The notes under the pieces are model-generated. The model ran no database searches. It saw nothing but the letters and a program-made list of their open reading frames with translations, and was not told the origin of the DNA. DNA of 8,489 nucleotides from Gulosibacter massiliensis (GTDB lineage Bacteria; Actinomycetota; Actinomycetes; Actinomycetales; Microbacteriaceae). Of this stretch, positions 1-5,632 are shown piece after piece. The position numbers were made by a program, and so were the translations under genes. Position 1 is the first letter of the stretch; each line of letters starts with the position of its first letter. The stretch covers positions 1-8,489 of the forward strand of contig CAMDKN010000049.1 in NCBI GenBank assembly GCA_945901035.1, written 5' to 3'.

Positions 1-751
1 CGAGGGTCTGGACGACACCGAGGATGTCGACGTCGCCCGCGCCAAGGTTGGTGAACACGCCCGCCTGCGTGGCCGCCAAGAGCGACACCTCGCGACGAAG
101 AACCGCCGGAACCATGTCGAGGCGGATGTCCTTCAAGTGCACGTGCCCGACGCGCTCGAATGCCATCTTCGCGAACTCGACCGGATCCTGGCCACCGAAA
201 GCGATGTGACCCGTGTCGAGGCAGAAGTGGACGTCACACGAGTCAAGGACACGGGCGATGTCGTCCTTGGTTTCGACGAGGGTTTGGACGTGGGGGTGAA
301 GTACCTGCTCCAGTCCGTACTCGCCACAGATGTCGTCGATGACGCCGAACATTTCGGCCATGTGCTTGTGCTCGGCGGCGGACAGTGGCCGAGGAATCGA
401 CCAGTCCATGTCCTGCACGATGGACGAGACGAACTTCGTCGCTCCGGCCTGTTGAAACAGGCGGGCGGTGGCCGTGGCGCTCGTGATGGTCGCGTCGCGT
501 TCCGCCGGGTCGTGCAGGATGACCGGCGTGAAGCCACCCAAGAGGATCATTCCGAACTCGGCGAGTTTTTCCTTGAGGGCGTCGGGGTCGTCAGGCAGAA
601 ATCCGGGAGCTCCCAACTCGGTTGCGGTGAAGCCGAGCCCGGCCATTTCCCCGAGAACGCGATCGGTCGGCAACATGGCGCCCCAATCGGGGACCTCGCA
701 GATTCCCCATGAAATGGGTGCGGAGGCGACACGGGAGATAAAGTCGGACAT
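1..751 (-). CDS. IolE-like sugar isomerase/dehydratase, 3' end outside window
   Basis: This frame is open from an ATG at 751 to the window edge, giving 250 residues with the C-terminus missing (perhaps 40-50 residues by family length). It belongs to the xylose isomerase-like TIM-barrel (AP endonuclease 2) superfamily that includes inosose dehydratase IolE and sugar-phosphate isomerases/epimerases. Visible motifs are APISWG at residues 11-16, LHPHVQT at 151-157, LDTGH at 178-182 and HVHLKD at 203-208. The last two match the metal- and substrate-binding strands of IolE. An AAGGA ribosome site (758-762) lies 6 nt before the ATG. The gene is divergent from a Gfo/Idh dehydrogenase and a LacI repressor, which fits a polyol pathway in which the ketone made by the dehydrogenase is dehydrated or isomerised here. 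A soluble cytoplasmic enzyme is expected. Known: family and fold. Inferred: the substrate. A 3-keto-sugar epimerase or C-glycoside lyase-type role is the main alternative to inosose dehydratase. Confidence 0.88.
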   Translation of the reverse strand, partial: MSDFISRVASAPISWGICEVPDWGAMLPTDRVLGEMAGLGFTATELGAPGFLPDDPDALKEKLAEFGMILLGGFTPVILHDPAERDATITSATATARLFQQAGATKFVSSIVQDMDWSIPRPLSAAEHKHMAEMFGVIDDICGEYGLEQVLHPHVQTLVETKDDIARVLDSCDVHFCLDTGHIAFGGQDPVEFAKMAFERVGHVHLKDIRLDMVPAVLRREVSLLAATQAGVFTNLGAGDVDILGVVQTL

Positions 752-779
752 TGACAATCCTTCGTTGGAACGGTCCAAT
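751..779 (+). promoter_or_regulatory. candidate promoter for the dehydrogenase-repressor operon
   Basis: A perfect TTGACA (751-756) is followed, 17 bp later, by TCCAAT (774-779; 4 of 6 bases of the -10 consensus). Transcription would begin near 786 and leave a leader of roughly 55 nt before the ATG at 843. The -35 box overlaps the first base of the divergent gene's start codon. Seen: the sequence match. Inferred: promoter activity. Confidence 0.4.
765..778. promoter_or_regulatory. candidate LacI-family operator
   Basis: TTGGAACGGTCCAA is a 14-bp inverted repeat with 6 of 7 base pairs symmetric and a central CG. LacI/PurR/CcpA-type repressors classically recognise such sites, because the hinge helices insert leucines at a central CpG. 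It lies between the divergent catabolic genes, inside the candidate rightward promoter and over the probable start of the leftward one, so one bound repressor could silence both. The LacI-family gene at 1839 is the obvious candidate ligand. Binding is inferred. Confidence 0.55.
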
Positions 780-780
780 T

Positions 781-810
781 AGTATGTCAGAACAAATCAG
801 TTTTCCGCAA
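781..810 (-). promoter_or_regulatory. weak candidate promoter for the IolE-like gene
   Basis: Read leftward, TTGCGG (810-805) and CATACT (786-781) are separated by 18 bp; each matches 4 of 6 consensus bases. Initiation would fall near 774, within the palindrome at 765-778, with a leader of about 23 nt. The match is weak and rests mainly on its position. Confidence 0.28.
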
Positions 811-832
811 GACGTCCACCACCCGACGAAAT

Positions 833-836
833 GAGG
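833..836 (+). promoter_or_regulatory. ribosome binding site that decides the dehydrogenase start
   Basis: GAGG sits 6 nt before the ATG at 843. Initiation at the in-frame ATG at 831 would put this motif inside the coding region and leave no purine-rich site upstream, so 843 is preferred. Confidence 0.6.
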
Positions 837-842
837 TTGTCC

Positions 843-1835
843 ATGAGAGTTCTTGTATTCGGTGCAGGTCGAATGGGCGCGATTCGCGTCGAAGACCTGG
901 CCGCCGATCCTCGAGTGGCCGAAGTCCTCGTTACCAACCGAAATGCACAGCGGGCAACCGACCTCGCAACGCAATTCGGGGCCACAGCCATTCCGTGGGA
1001 AACGGCTACGGGCCCCATTGCCGACGCCGTCGTTGTTGCCGTGGGAACCGATGCCCACGAGGACGTGCTGTCGAAGGTTTTGCCGCAGGGCATTCCAGTA
1101 CTGTGCGAAAAGCCGATTGCCAAGACCCTCGAGGCGACCGAATCCGCCATCGCGCTCGCCGAGGCGAACGGGTCACCGTTGCAGATCGGTTTCCAGCGAC
1201 GATTCGACGAGCCGATTCGAGCCGTACACAGTGCCATTCAGAGCGGTGACATCGGCACCGTGTATTCGTTGACGATGACGGCTCACGACCACACGCCGAG
1301 CGCCCGCGAGTTCATCGCGGGAAGTGGTGGAATCTTTCGGGACATGCACGTGCACGATTTTGACCTGATCCGGTGGCTGACGGGTTCGGAAGTGGAAAGC
1401 GTGTTCGCCACCAAGTCGGTGCGCGAACACCACGACTACGCCGACTTTGACGACGCCGATGTGAGTTCCGTCATCGCGGTGACCACCACGGGCGTCCAGG
1501 TCATCATCACGGGTACACGGCATGACGCTCTCGGACACGACATCCGGCTCGAGGCGTTCGGTTCACACGATTCCATTTCGGCCGGCTTGAACGCACGGAC
1601 ACCGCTTCGGACAATCGAGGGCGACCTCGCTCTCAACCACAACCCCTACAGCGGTTTTGTCGACCGCTTCCGTGATTCGTTCCGCAACGAAACACACGCC
1701 TTCGTGTCCTTCGCACGGGGGGAAATCGACAATCCGTGCCCGCCCGATTCGGCACTCGAGAGCCTCCGGATTGCCATCGCCTGTGAACAATCGATTGCGA
1801 CGGGCGCTGCGGTTCGAGTGTCGGACGTTCGATAA
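843..1835 (+). CDS. Gfo/Idh/MocA family dehydrogenase (inositol 2-dehydrogenase-like)
   Basis: This 330-residue cytoplasmic enzyme should oxidise a hydroxyl of a cyclitol or sugar to a ketone using a nicotinamide cofactor. The N-terminal Rossmann domain starts at residue 2 with GAGRMG at 7-12. The family signature EKP is at 89-91, followed by GFQRRFD at 116-122 and GGIFRDMHVHDFD at 162-174. K90, D167 and H171 occupy the places of the catalytic Lys-Asp-His of Bacillus IolG. The stretch after beta-strand 2 reads VTNRN (30-34), where NAD-specific IolG has an acidic residue, so NADP use is possible. The first ATG (831) would add only MRLS, and the ribosome site favours 843. Length is normal for the family. 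The LacI gene follows after 3 bp, so the two are co-transcribed. Known: fold and catalytic residues. Inferred: substrate, probably inositol or a related polyol; scyllo-inositol, a hexose or a glycoside are alternatives. Confidence 0.9.
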   Translation: MRVLVFGAGRMGAIRVEDLAADPRVAEVLVTNRNAQRATDLATQFGATAIPWETATGPIADAVVVAVGTDAHEDVLSKVLPQGIPVLCEKPIAKTLEATESAIALAEANGSPLQIGFQRRFDEPIRAVHSAIQSGDIGTVYSLTMTAHDHTPSAREFIAGSGGIFRDMHVHDFDLIRWLTGSEVESVFATKSVREHHDYADFDDADVSSVIAVTTTGVQVIITGTRHDALGHDIRLEAFGSHDSISAGLNARTPLRTIEGDLALNHNPYSGFVDRFRDSFRNETHAFVSFARGEIDNPCPPDSALESLRIAIACEQSIATGAAVRVSDVR

Positions 1836-1838
1836 CAC

Positions 1839-2849
1839 ATGCCGCGCGACCGACCGACGATTCACGACGTTGCCTCGCGCGCGGGCACGTCGAAGTCGCT
1901 GGTGTCTTTAGCGCTGTCGGGTTCGCCGAAAGTCAGTGAACGAAGTCGCCTTCTCATCGAACAGGCGGCCGCGGAACTCGGTTATCGGCCCAACGCCGCC
2001 GCCCGCAGTCTGTCCGTTCGGCGAAGTCGTACCATCGGGGTTCTCATTCTTGACCTCCACAATCCCGTCTTTGCCGAGATTCTCGACGGTGTCCAGACCG
2101 AGGTTCGACAACACGGTTTCAGCACCATGTTGGTCACGGGCGGAGAAAACCCGACGCTCGAACAAGCCGAAATCGAGACGCTGCGCGAGTTCCAGGTGGA
2201 GGGCCTCATTCTCATTTCGCATCGCCTGCCGACCGGCGTCCTTCGATCCATCGCCGCCGATGTCCCCACCGTTGTCGTCACCCGCGACGACATCGTGGCA
2301 CCCGGTATGGACACCGTCAGCAATGACGACGTGGCGGGCGCACGACTCGCCATCGACCACCTCGTCGGTTTGGGGCACGCGCGAATCGTGTACCTGAGCG
2401 GAGGCGACAACCCCGTGTCCCACCTGCGGGCGACGGGGTACTCGGCCGCCATGACCGCTCACGGGCTCGCCGAACTCATTCAGATTGTTCCCGGGGGACT
2501 CACCGACGCAACCGGCTATCGTGCCGCCGAGGCCGCGTTGGAGCTCAACCCGACAGCGCTGTTTGTCGCCAATGACATCGCTGCGTTTGGCGCAATTGCC
2601 GCGATCGAGAACGCCCATCTCCGTGTCCCCGAAGACATCTCGGTAATCGGGTATGACGGAATCCGGATCGGTGGCATGCGACGAGTCAACCTGACCACAA
2701 TCGCTCAGCCGCTCGCCGAACTGGGACGCCGAGCGGCCCAACACATGCTTCGCCGAATCACCGACCGCGATTTACCCGCCCAACACGAGCACGTATCGGC
2801 TTCTCTGGTGATTCGCGGAACAACCGGGCCCGTGAAGCCTACGAACTAG
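1839..2849 (+). CDS. LacI-family transcriptional repressor
   Basis: This 336-residue protein has the standard LacI/GalR layout. A helix-turn-helix lies at residues 7-28 (TIHDVASRAG then TSKSLVSLAL), followed by the hinge helix RPNAAARSL around 50-58, whose leucine would be the one inserted at a central CpG. A periplasmic-binding-protein-like sensor domain follows from about residue 65 (TIGVLILDLHNPVFAEI) to the end, with VANDIAAFG and DISVIGYDG typical of the second lobe. It starts 3 bp after the dehydrogenase stop with no clear ribosome site, so its translation probably depends on ribosomes finishing the upstream gene. The likely role is sensing the pathway sugar or polyol and repressing both divergent transcripts, including its own, through the palindrome at 765-778. 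The last 11 bp overlap the end of the convergent acetoacetyl-CoA synthetase gene. Family is certain; ligand and target are inferred. Confidence 0.93.
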   Translation: MPRDRPTIHDVASRAGTSKSLVSLALSGSPKVSERSRLLIEQAAAELGYRPNAAARSLSVRRSRTIGVLILDLHNPVFAEILDGVQTEVRQHGFSTMLVTGGENPTLEQAEIETLREFQVEGLILISHRLPTGVLRSIAADVPTVVVTRDDIVAPGMDTVSNDDVAGARLAIDHLVGLGHARIVYLSGGDNPVSHLRATGYSAAMTAHGLAELIQIVPGGLTDATGYRAAEAALELNPTALFVANDIAAFGAIAAIENAHLRVPEDISVIGYDGIRIGGMRRVNLTTIAQPLAELGRRAAQHMLRRITDRDLPAQHEHVSASLVIRGTTGPVKPTN

Positions 2850-4698
2850 TCGATTCGGCCGCCCACACCCGAAACCACTCCAAGCACTCTGGATTGGCAA
2901 GAGACGATGTGTCCCGTTCCGGTCGGCCGGTGACGATGTCGGCAACCGCGAGTTCAGTCATCTTTCCACTTCGAGTTCGTGGCAGTTCAGGGACGCGAAC
3001 GATGATGTCGGGCACGTGCCGAGGGCTCGCCTGGCGTCGGAGGGTCGTCCGAATCAGACCCTCTAATTCTTCGTCGAGGTCTGTGTCGAGGACCACAAAC
3101 AGGACCATGCGGGTGTCGCGCTGGTACGGCTGTTCAATCGCCATCGCCTCGAGAACCCGGGGAAGCGACAGGACGACGCGATAGATTTCGGCGGTTCCGA
3201 TTCGGACCCCTTTGACGTTGAGGGTCGCATCCAATCGTCCGAGAATCTCAAAACCGCCGGACGGGGTCCGTCGCGCATAGTCTCCGTGCGCCCACACCCC
3301 CGGAAAGCGATCAAAATATGCGCCGTGACGTCGCGAACCGTCGGTGTCTCCCCAAAACCTCAGGGGAACGCTGGGAAAAGGCGTTCGGCACACCAACTCG
3401 CCTTCTTCGCCCGCATCGGCTTCGGTCCCGTCCGATCGGAATACGGTGACGTCAAGCCCCAAAGCGGGACCTCGAATTTCACCTCGAACCACGGGTTCCG
3501 TGTCGACGCCCAACACCAAGCACCCGCACAGGTCGGTACCGCCAGCGATGGACGCGACGACAACATCGGGTGAAACCGAATCCGCCACCCAGTCGTATCC
3601 CGACGGCGCCAGAGGGGAACCGGTCGAGGCGATGGTGCGAAGTGCAGAGATATCGGAATCACGCGAGGGCTCGATGCCCGCTTGCCGCCACGAGTCGATG
3701 AGCGCCGCCGAGACGCCGAGAAACGTGAGGCGCTCGTCCTCGGCAATTGCCCATAAGCGATTGAGGTCGGGATACCCGGGACTTCCGTCGCACAGCACAA
3801 TGCGGGCTCCTCGGCCAAGCCCACACAACAGCCAATTCCACATCATCCAACCGCACGTTGTCGCATACAACATCGTGTCGTCGGGGCGGATGTCCAGGTG
3901 GTAACCCTGTTCGCTGAGAACTTTCAGCAACACGCCCGCCGCTGAGTGAACAATGCATTTCGGTCGACCAGTGGTCCCGCTCGAGAACAAAATGAAGCCG
4001 GGGTGGTCAAACGGAAGCGGGGTCGTGGTCAACACGCTTCCACGATGCGGCGCGAGCCATTCCTCCCAGGTCGGATGTGCATCACTGGGACCGATGACGA
4101 TGACGGTCGCGAGTGTGGGTAGTTCCGAAACCACCTGGGCAATAGATTCGGCCTGCGGGAATTCTTTGCCGCCGTATCGGGAGGACGCTGCGGCGAGAAG
4201 AACCGTTGGTTCAATTTGACCGAACCGATCGACCAGCGCCGCGGGACCGAAATCCGTTGACGCGGTGCTGACAACGGCACCGATTGAGAGCGCTCCGAGA
4301 GCAAAAACCACGGTCTCGATGACGTTTGGAGTCCACGCTGCGACTCGGTCGCCGGGCTGAACGCCGGACGCCCGGAGCGCACCCGCGCACGCCGCGACCT
4401 CGTCGCGCAGCGACCCACGGGTCAGCGTCCGTCGAGCAGAATCCTCGGCAACCGCAACAATGGCCTCGAACGTCGGGTCACCCGCCAGCACGGTGTCGAC
4501 GATGTTGAGTCGGGCGTCGGGAAACCATGTGGTTCCTTCGAACCCTGCGCCACGGGATGTTCGAACCCCGCGATCACCGACGATGTTCAGGTCGTCCCAT
4601 GCTTCCGCCCAAAACTCGTCCGGGTTGTCAATTGACCACCGATGAAGTTCGCGGAAATCAGCAAGGCCATGACGAACGATGGCATTGCGCATGAGCAT
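2839..4698 (-). CDS. aacS: acetoacetyl-CoA synthetase (acetoacetate-CoA ligase)
   Basis: This 619-residue adenylate-forming enzyme would convert acetoacetate, ATP and CoA to acetoacetyl-CoA, AMP and pyrophosphate in the cytosol. The N-terminal cap (FRELHRWSIDNPDEFWAEAW, 15-34) is followed by the P-loop SSGTTGRPK at 239-247, TTCGWMMWNWL at 280-290, ASTGSPL at 357-363, GGTD at 386-389, HGD at 471-473, GRLDATLN at 487-494 and VRIGTAEIYR at 498-507. The acyl-adenylating lysine is K579 in RSGKM. The WMMWNWL and GVRIGTAEIYR stretches are typical of acetoacetyl-CoA synthetase rather than acetyl- or propionyl-CoA synthetase. It is about 30 residues shorter at the N-terminus than most family members, but all catalytic motifs are present. 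AGGA (4706-4709) lies 7 nt before the ATG at 4698. It follows the TetR gene by 74 bp on the same strand and overlaps the LacI gene tail to tail. Other short 3-oxo-acids are possible substrates. Confidence 0.93.
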   Translation of the reverse strand: MLMRNAIVRHGLADFRELHRWSIDNPDEFWAEAWDDLNIVGDRGVRTSRGAGFEGTTWFPDARLNIVDTVLAGDPTFEAIVAVAEDSARRTLTRGSLRDEVAACAGALRASGVQPGDRVAAWTPNVIETVVFALGALSIGAVVSTASTDFGPAALVDRFGQIEPTVLLAAASSRYGGKEFPQAESIAQVVSELPTLATVIVIGPSDAHPTWEEWLAPHRGSVLTTTPLPFDHPGFILFSSGTTGRPKCIVHSAAGVLLKVLSEQGYHLDIRPDDTMLYATTCGWMMWNWLLCGLGRGARIVLCDGSPGYPDLNRLWAIAEDERLTFLGVSAALIDSWRQAGIEPSRDSDISALRTIASTGSPLAPSGYDWVADSVSPDVVVASIAGGTDLCGCLVLGVDTEPVVRGEIRGPALGLDVTVFRSDGTEADAGEEGELVCRTPFPSVPLRFWGDTDGSRRHGAYFDRFPGVWAHGDYARRTPSGGFEILGRLDATLNVKGVRIGTAEIYRVVLSLPRVLEAMAIEQPYQRDTRMVLFVVLDTDLDEELEGLIRTTLRRQASPRHVPDIIVRVPELPRTRSGKMTELAVADIVTGRPERDTSSLANPECLEWFRVWAAESTSS

Positions 4699-4713
4699 GA
4701 GCGCATCCTATCT

Positions 4714-4740
4714 TTTGAGCCGCATCGATGCTGTTTGAGC
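4714..4740. repeat. paired direct repeat around a palindrome upstream of acetoacetyl-CoA synthetase
   Basis: TTTGAGC occurs at 4714-4720 and again at 4734-4740, exactly 20 bp apart, and between them lies the perfect 10-bp palindrome GCATCGATGC (4722-4731). The arrangement is in the 74-bp gap just upstream of the synthetase start, where a regulator could act. It is not similar to the palindrome upstream of the TetR gene. With arms this short, chance occurrence is quite possible. Confidence 0.3.
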
Positions 4741-4772
4741 AGAGGAATGGGGGAGACGCGAAAACTCGGTTG

Positions 4773-5519
4773 CTAGCGTGCAGGAATCGTATCAACCAAG
4801 AGCCGCAGTTGCGATTCGATCATCGTCGGCACAAGATTGAGCATTTCGGGCGTGTCCGCACCATTGTCGATTCGACCGGGAATCCACATCACAGCACCCG
4901 CCGTCGTCGTTGCGATGGTGACCGCGTGAAGAAAGGCGACCTTGTCGATTGCGATCGCGTTGCGCGGGAATTCGTCGGGGCTCAGAGGGATGTCGGAAAC
5001 ATGTCCAGCCCGAACGTCAAGGACGAGCTGCGTCAGGTACAAGAGGTTACGACCATAGCTGTCGTTGACGGAAGACCCCGCCCGTGCGTAGGCGATTTCG
5101 GGGGATTCGAAGGAATAGAAAGGGTAATTGAGTACCTGGCTCCATCCCCGCAACAGGCGCCCCCGCTCATAACGGGAGCGAATGTGTGCTTCCAGTCGAG
5201 CCCGAGGCGTTCGTACGGCGGACTCCGTGTCGTCGACAACCTCTTGGGCGTATTTACGGTGCACGACCTGCGCACATTCCGCGATTAGTCCGTCACGCGA
5301 TCCGAAAAGATGGTTCACCATGGCAACGGAGTAGCCCAACATTTTGGCGACCCTGCTCACCGTGAACTGTGCAAGGCCCATTTTCTGCACGAGATGAATG
5401 GTGAGCCACAAAAACTGGTCCCGCTGTAGTGGTTCGGACTCGCCCATGAGTTCCCGCCAGAATGTGGCTGTCAACGACGGATCGACGATCGGTCGCGTTC
5501 CTTTGGCGGGCCTCCCCAT
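4773..5519 (-). CDS. TetR-family transcriptional regulator
   Basis: This 248-residue protein has a TetR-type DNA-binding domain. After an N-terminal arm of about 30 residues (MGRPAKGTRP...), helix 1 (QFLWLTIHLVQKMG, 35-48) is followed by the helix-turn-helix FTVSRVAKMLGYSVAMVNHLF (52-72) and the usual GSRDGLIAEC (73-82). The remainder is the variable helical ligand-binding and dimer domain, which does not reveal the ligand. The MGRP beginning is typical of the family, but no clear ribosome site precedes the ATG at 5519. A second in-frame Met at residue 25 has GGCGGGAA just upstream and would give 224 residues, so the start is uncertain. It lies 74 bp upstream of acetoacetyl-CoA synthetase on the same strand, so co-transcription and control of that gene are reasonable inferences. 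The palindrome at 5553-5567 may be its own operator. A link to acyl-CoA or ketone-body sensing is unproven. Confidence 0.85.
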   Translation of the reverse strand: MGRPAKGTRPIVDPSLTATFWRELMGESEPLQRDQFLWLTIHLVQKMGLAQFTVSRVAKMLGYSVAMVNHLFGSRDGLIAECAQVVHRKYAQEVVDDTESAVRTPRARLEAHIRSRYERGRLLRGWSQVLNYPFYSFESPEIAYARAGSSVNDSYGRNLLYLTQLVLDVRAGHVSDIPLSPDEFPRNAIAIDKVAFLHAVTIATTTAGAVMWIPGRIDNGADTPEMLNLVPTMIESQLRLLVDTIPAR

Positions 5520-5552
5520 GAAAACGAGGTTACCAAATCGTGAGCAATTATT

Positions 5553-5567
5553 CCAAAGTCACTTCGG
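5553..5567. promoter_or_regulatory. candidate TetR operator
   Basis: CCAAAGTCACTTCGG is a 15-bp inverted repeat around a single central base, with 6 of 7 pairs matching. It lies 33 bp upstream of the TetR gene start, and its length and odd symmetry fit sites bound by TetR-family dimers. Autoregulation is therefore plausible. No second copy is visible in front of acetoacetyl-CoA synthetase. Confidence 0.4.
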
Positions 5568-5611
5568 TTTATTTCGTCGGCGTTTCCGACCAGATCCGTT
5601 GTCGCTTATCT

Positions 5612-5632
5612 CCCCACGAAATTAACGTGGAG
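5612..5632 (-). terminator. weak hairpin over the stop codon of the membrane glycosyltransferase
   Basis: Read leftward, CTCCACG and CGTGGGG can form a 7-bp stem with one G-U pair around a 7-nt loop that contains the TAA stop (5624-5622). No T-run follows, so it is not a standard intrinsic terminator. It could slow transcription into the TetR gene or be incidental. Confidence 0.22.

Noticed and set aside
137..712. 191-residue rightward open frame opposite the IolE-like gene
   Set aside because: The leftward frame contains the family motifs LHPHVQT, LDTGH and HVHLKD; the rightward one has none.
1908..2744. 278-residue open frame opposite the LacI gene
   Set aside because: It is a GC-bias shadow: the other strand encodes a complete LacI-family protein with all motifs, and this frame shows no recognisable domain.
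4728..5288. 186-residue rightward open frame across the TetR gene
   Set aside because: No motif or ribosome site; the leftward TetR reading explains the region.
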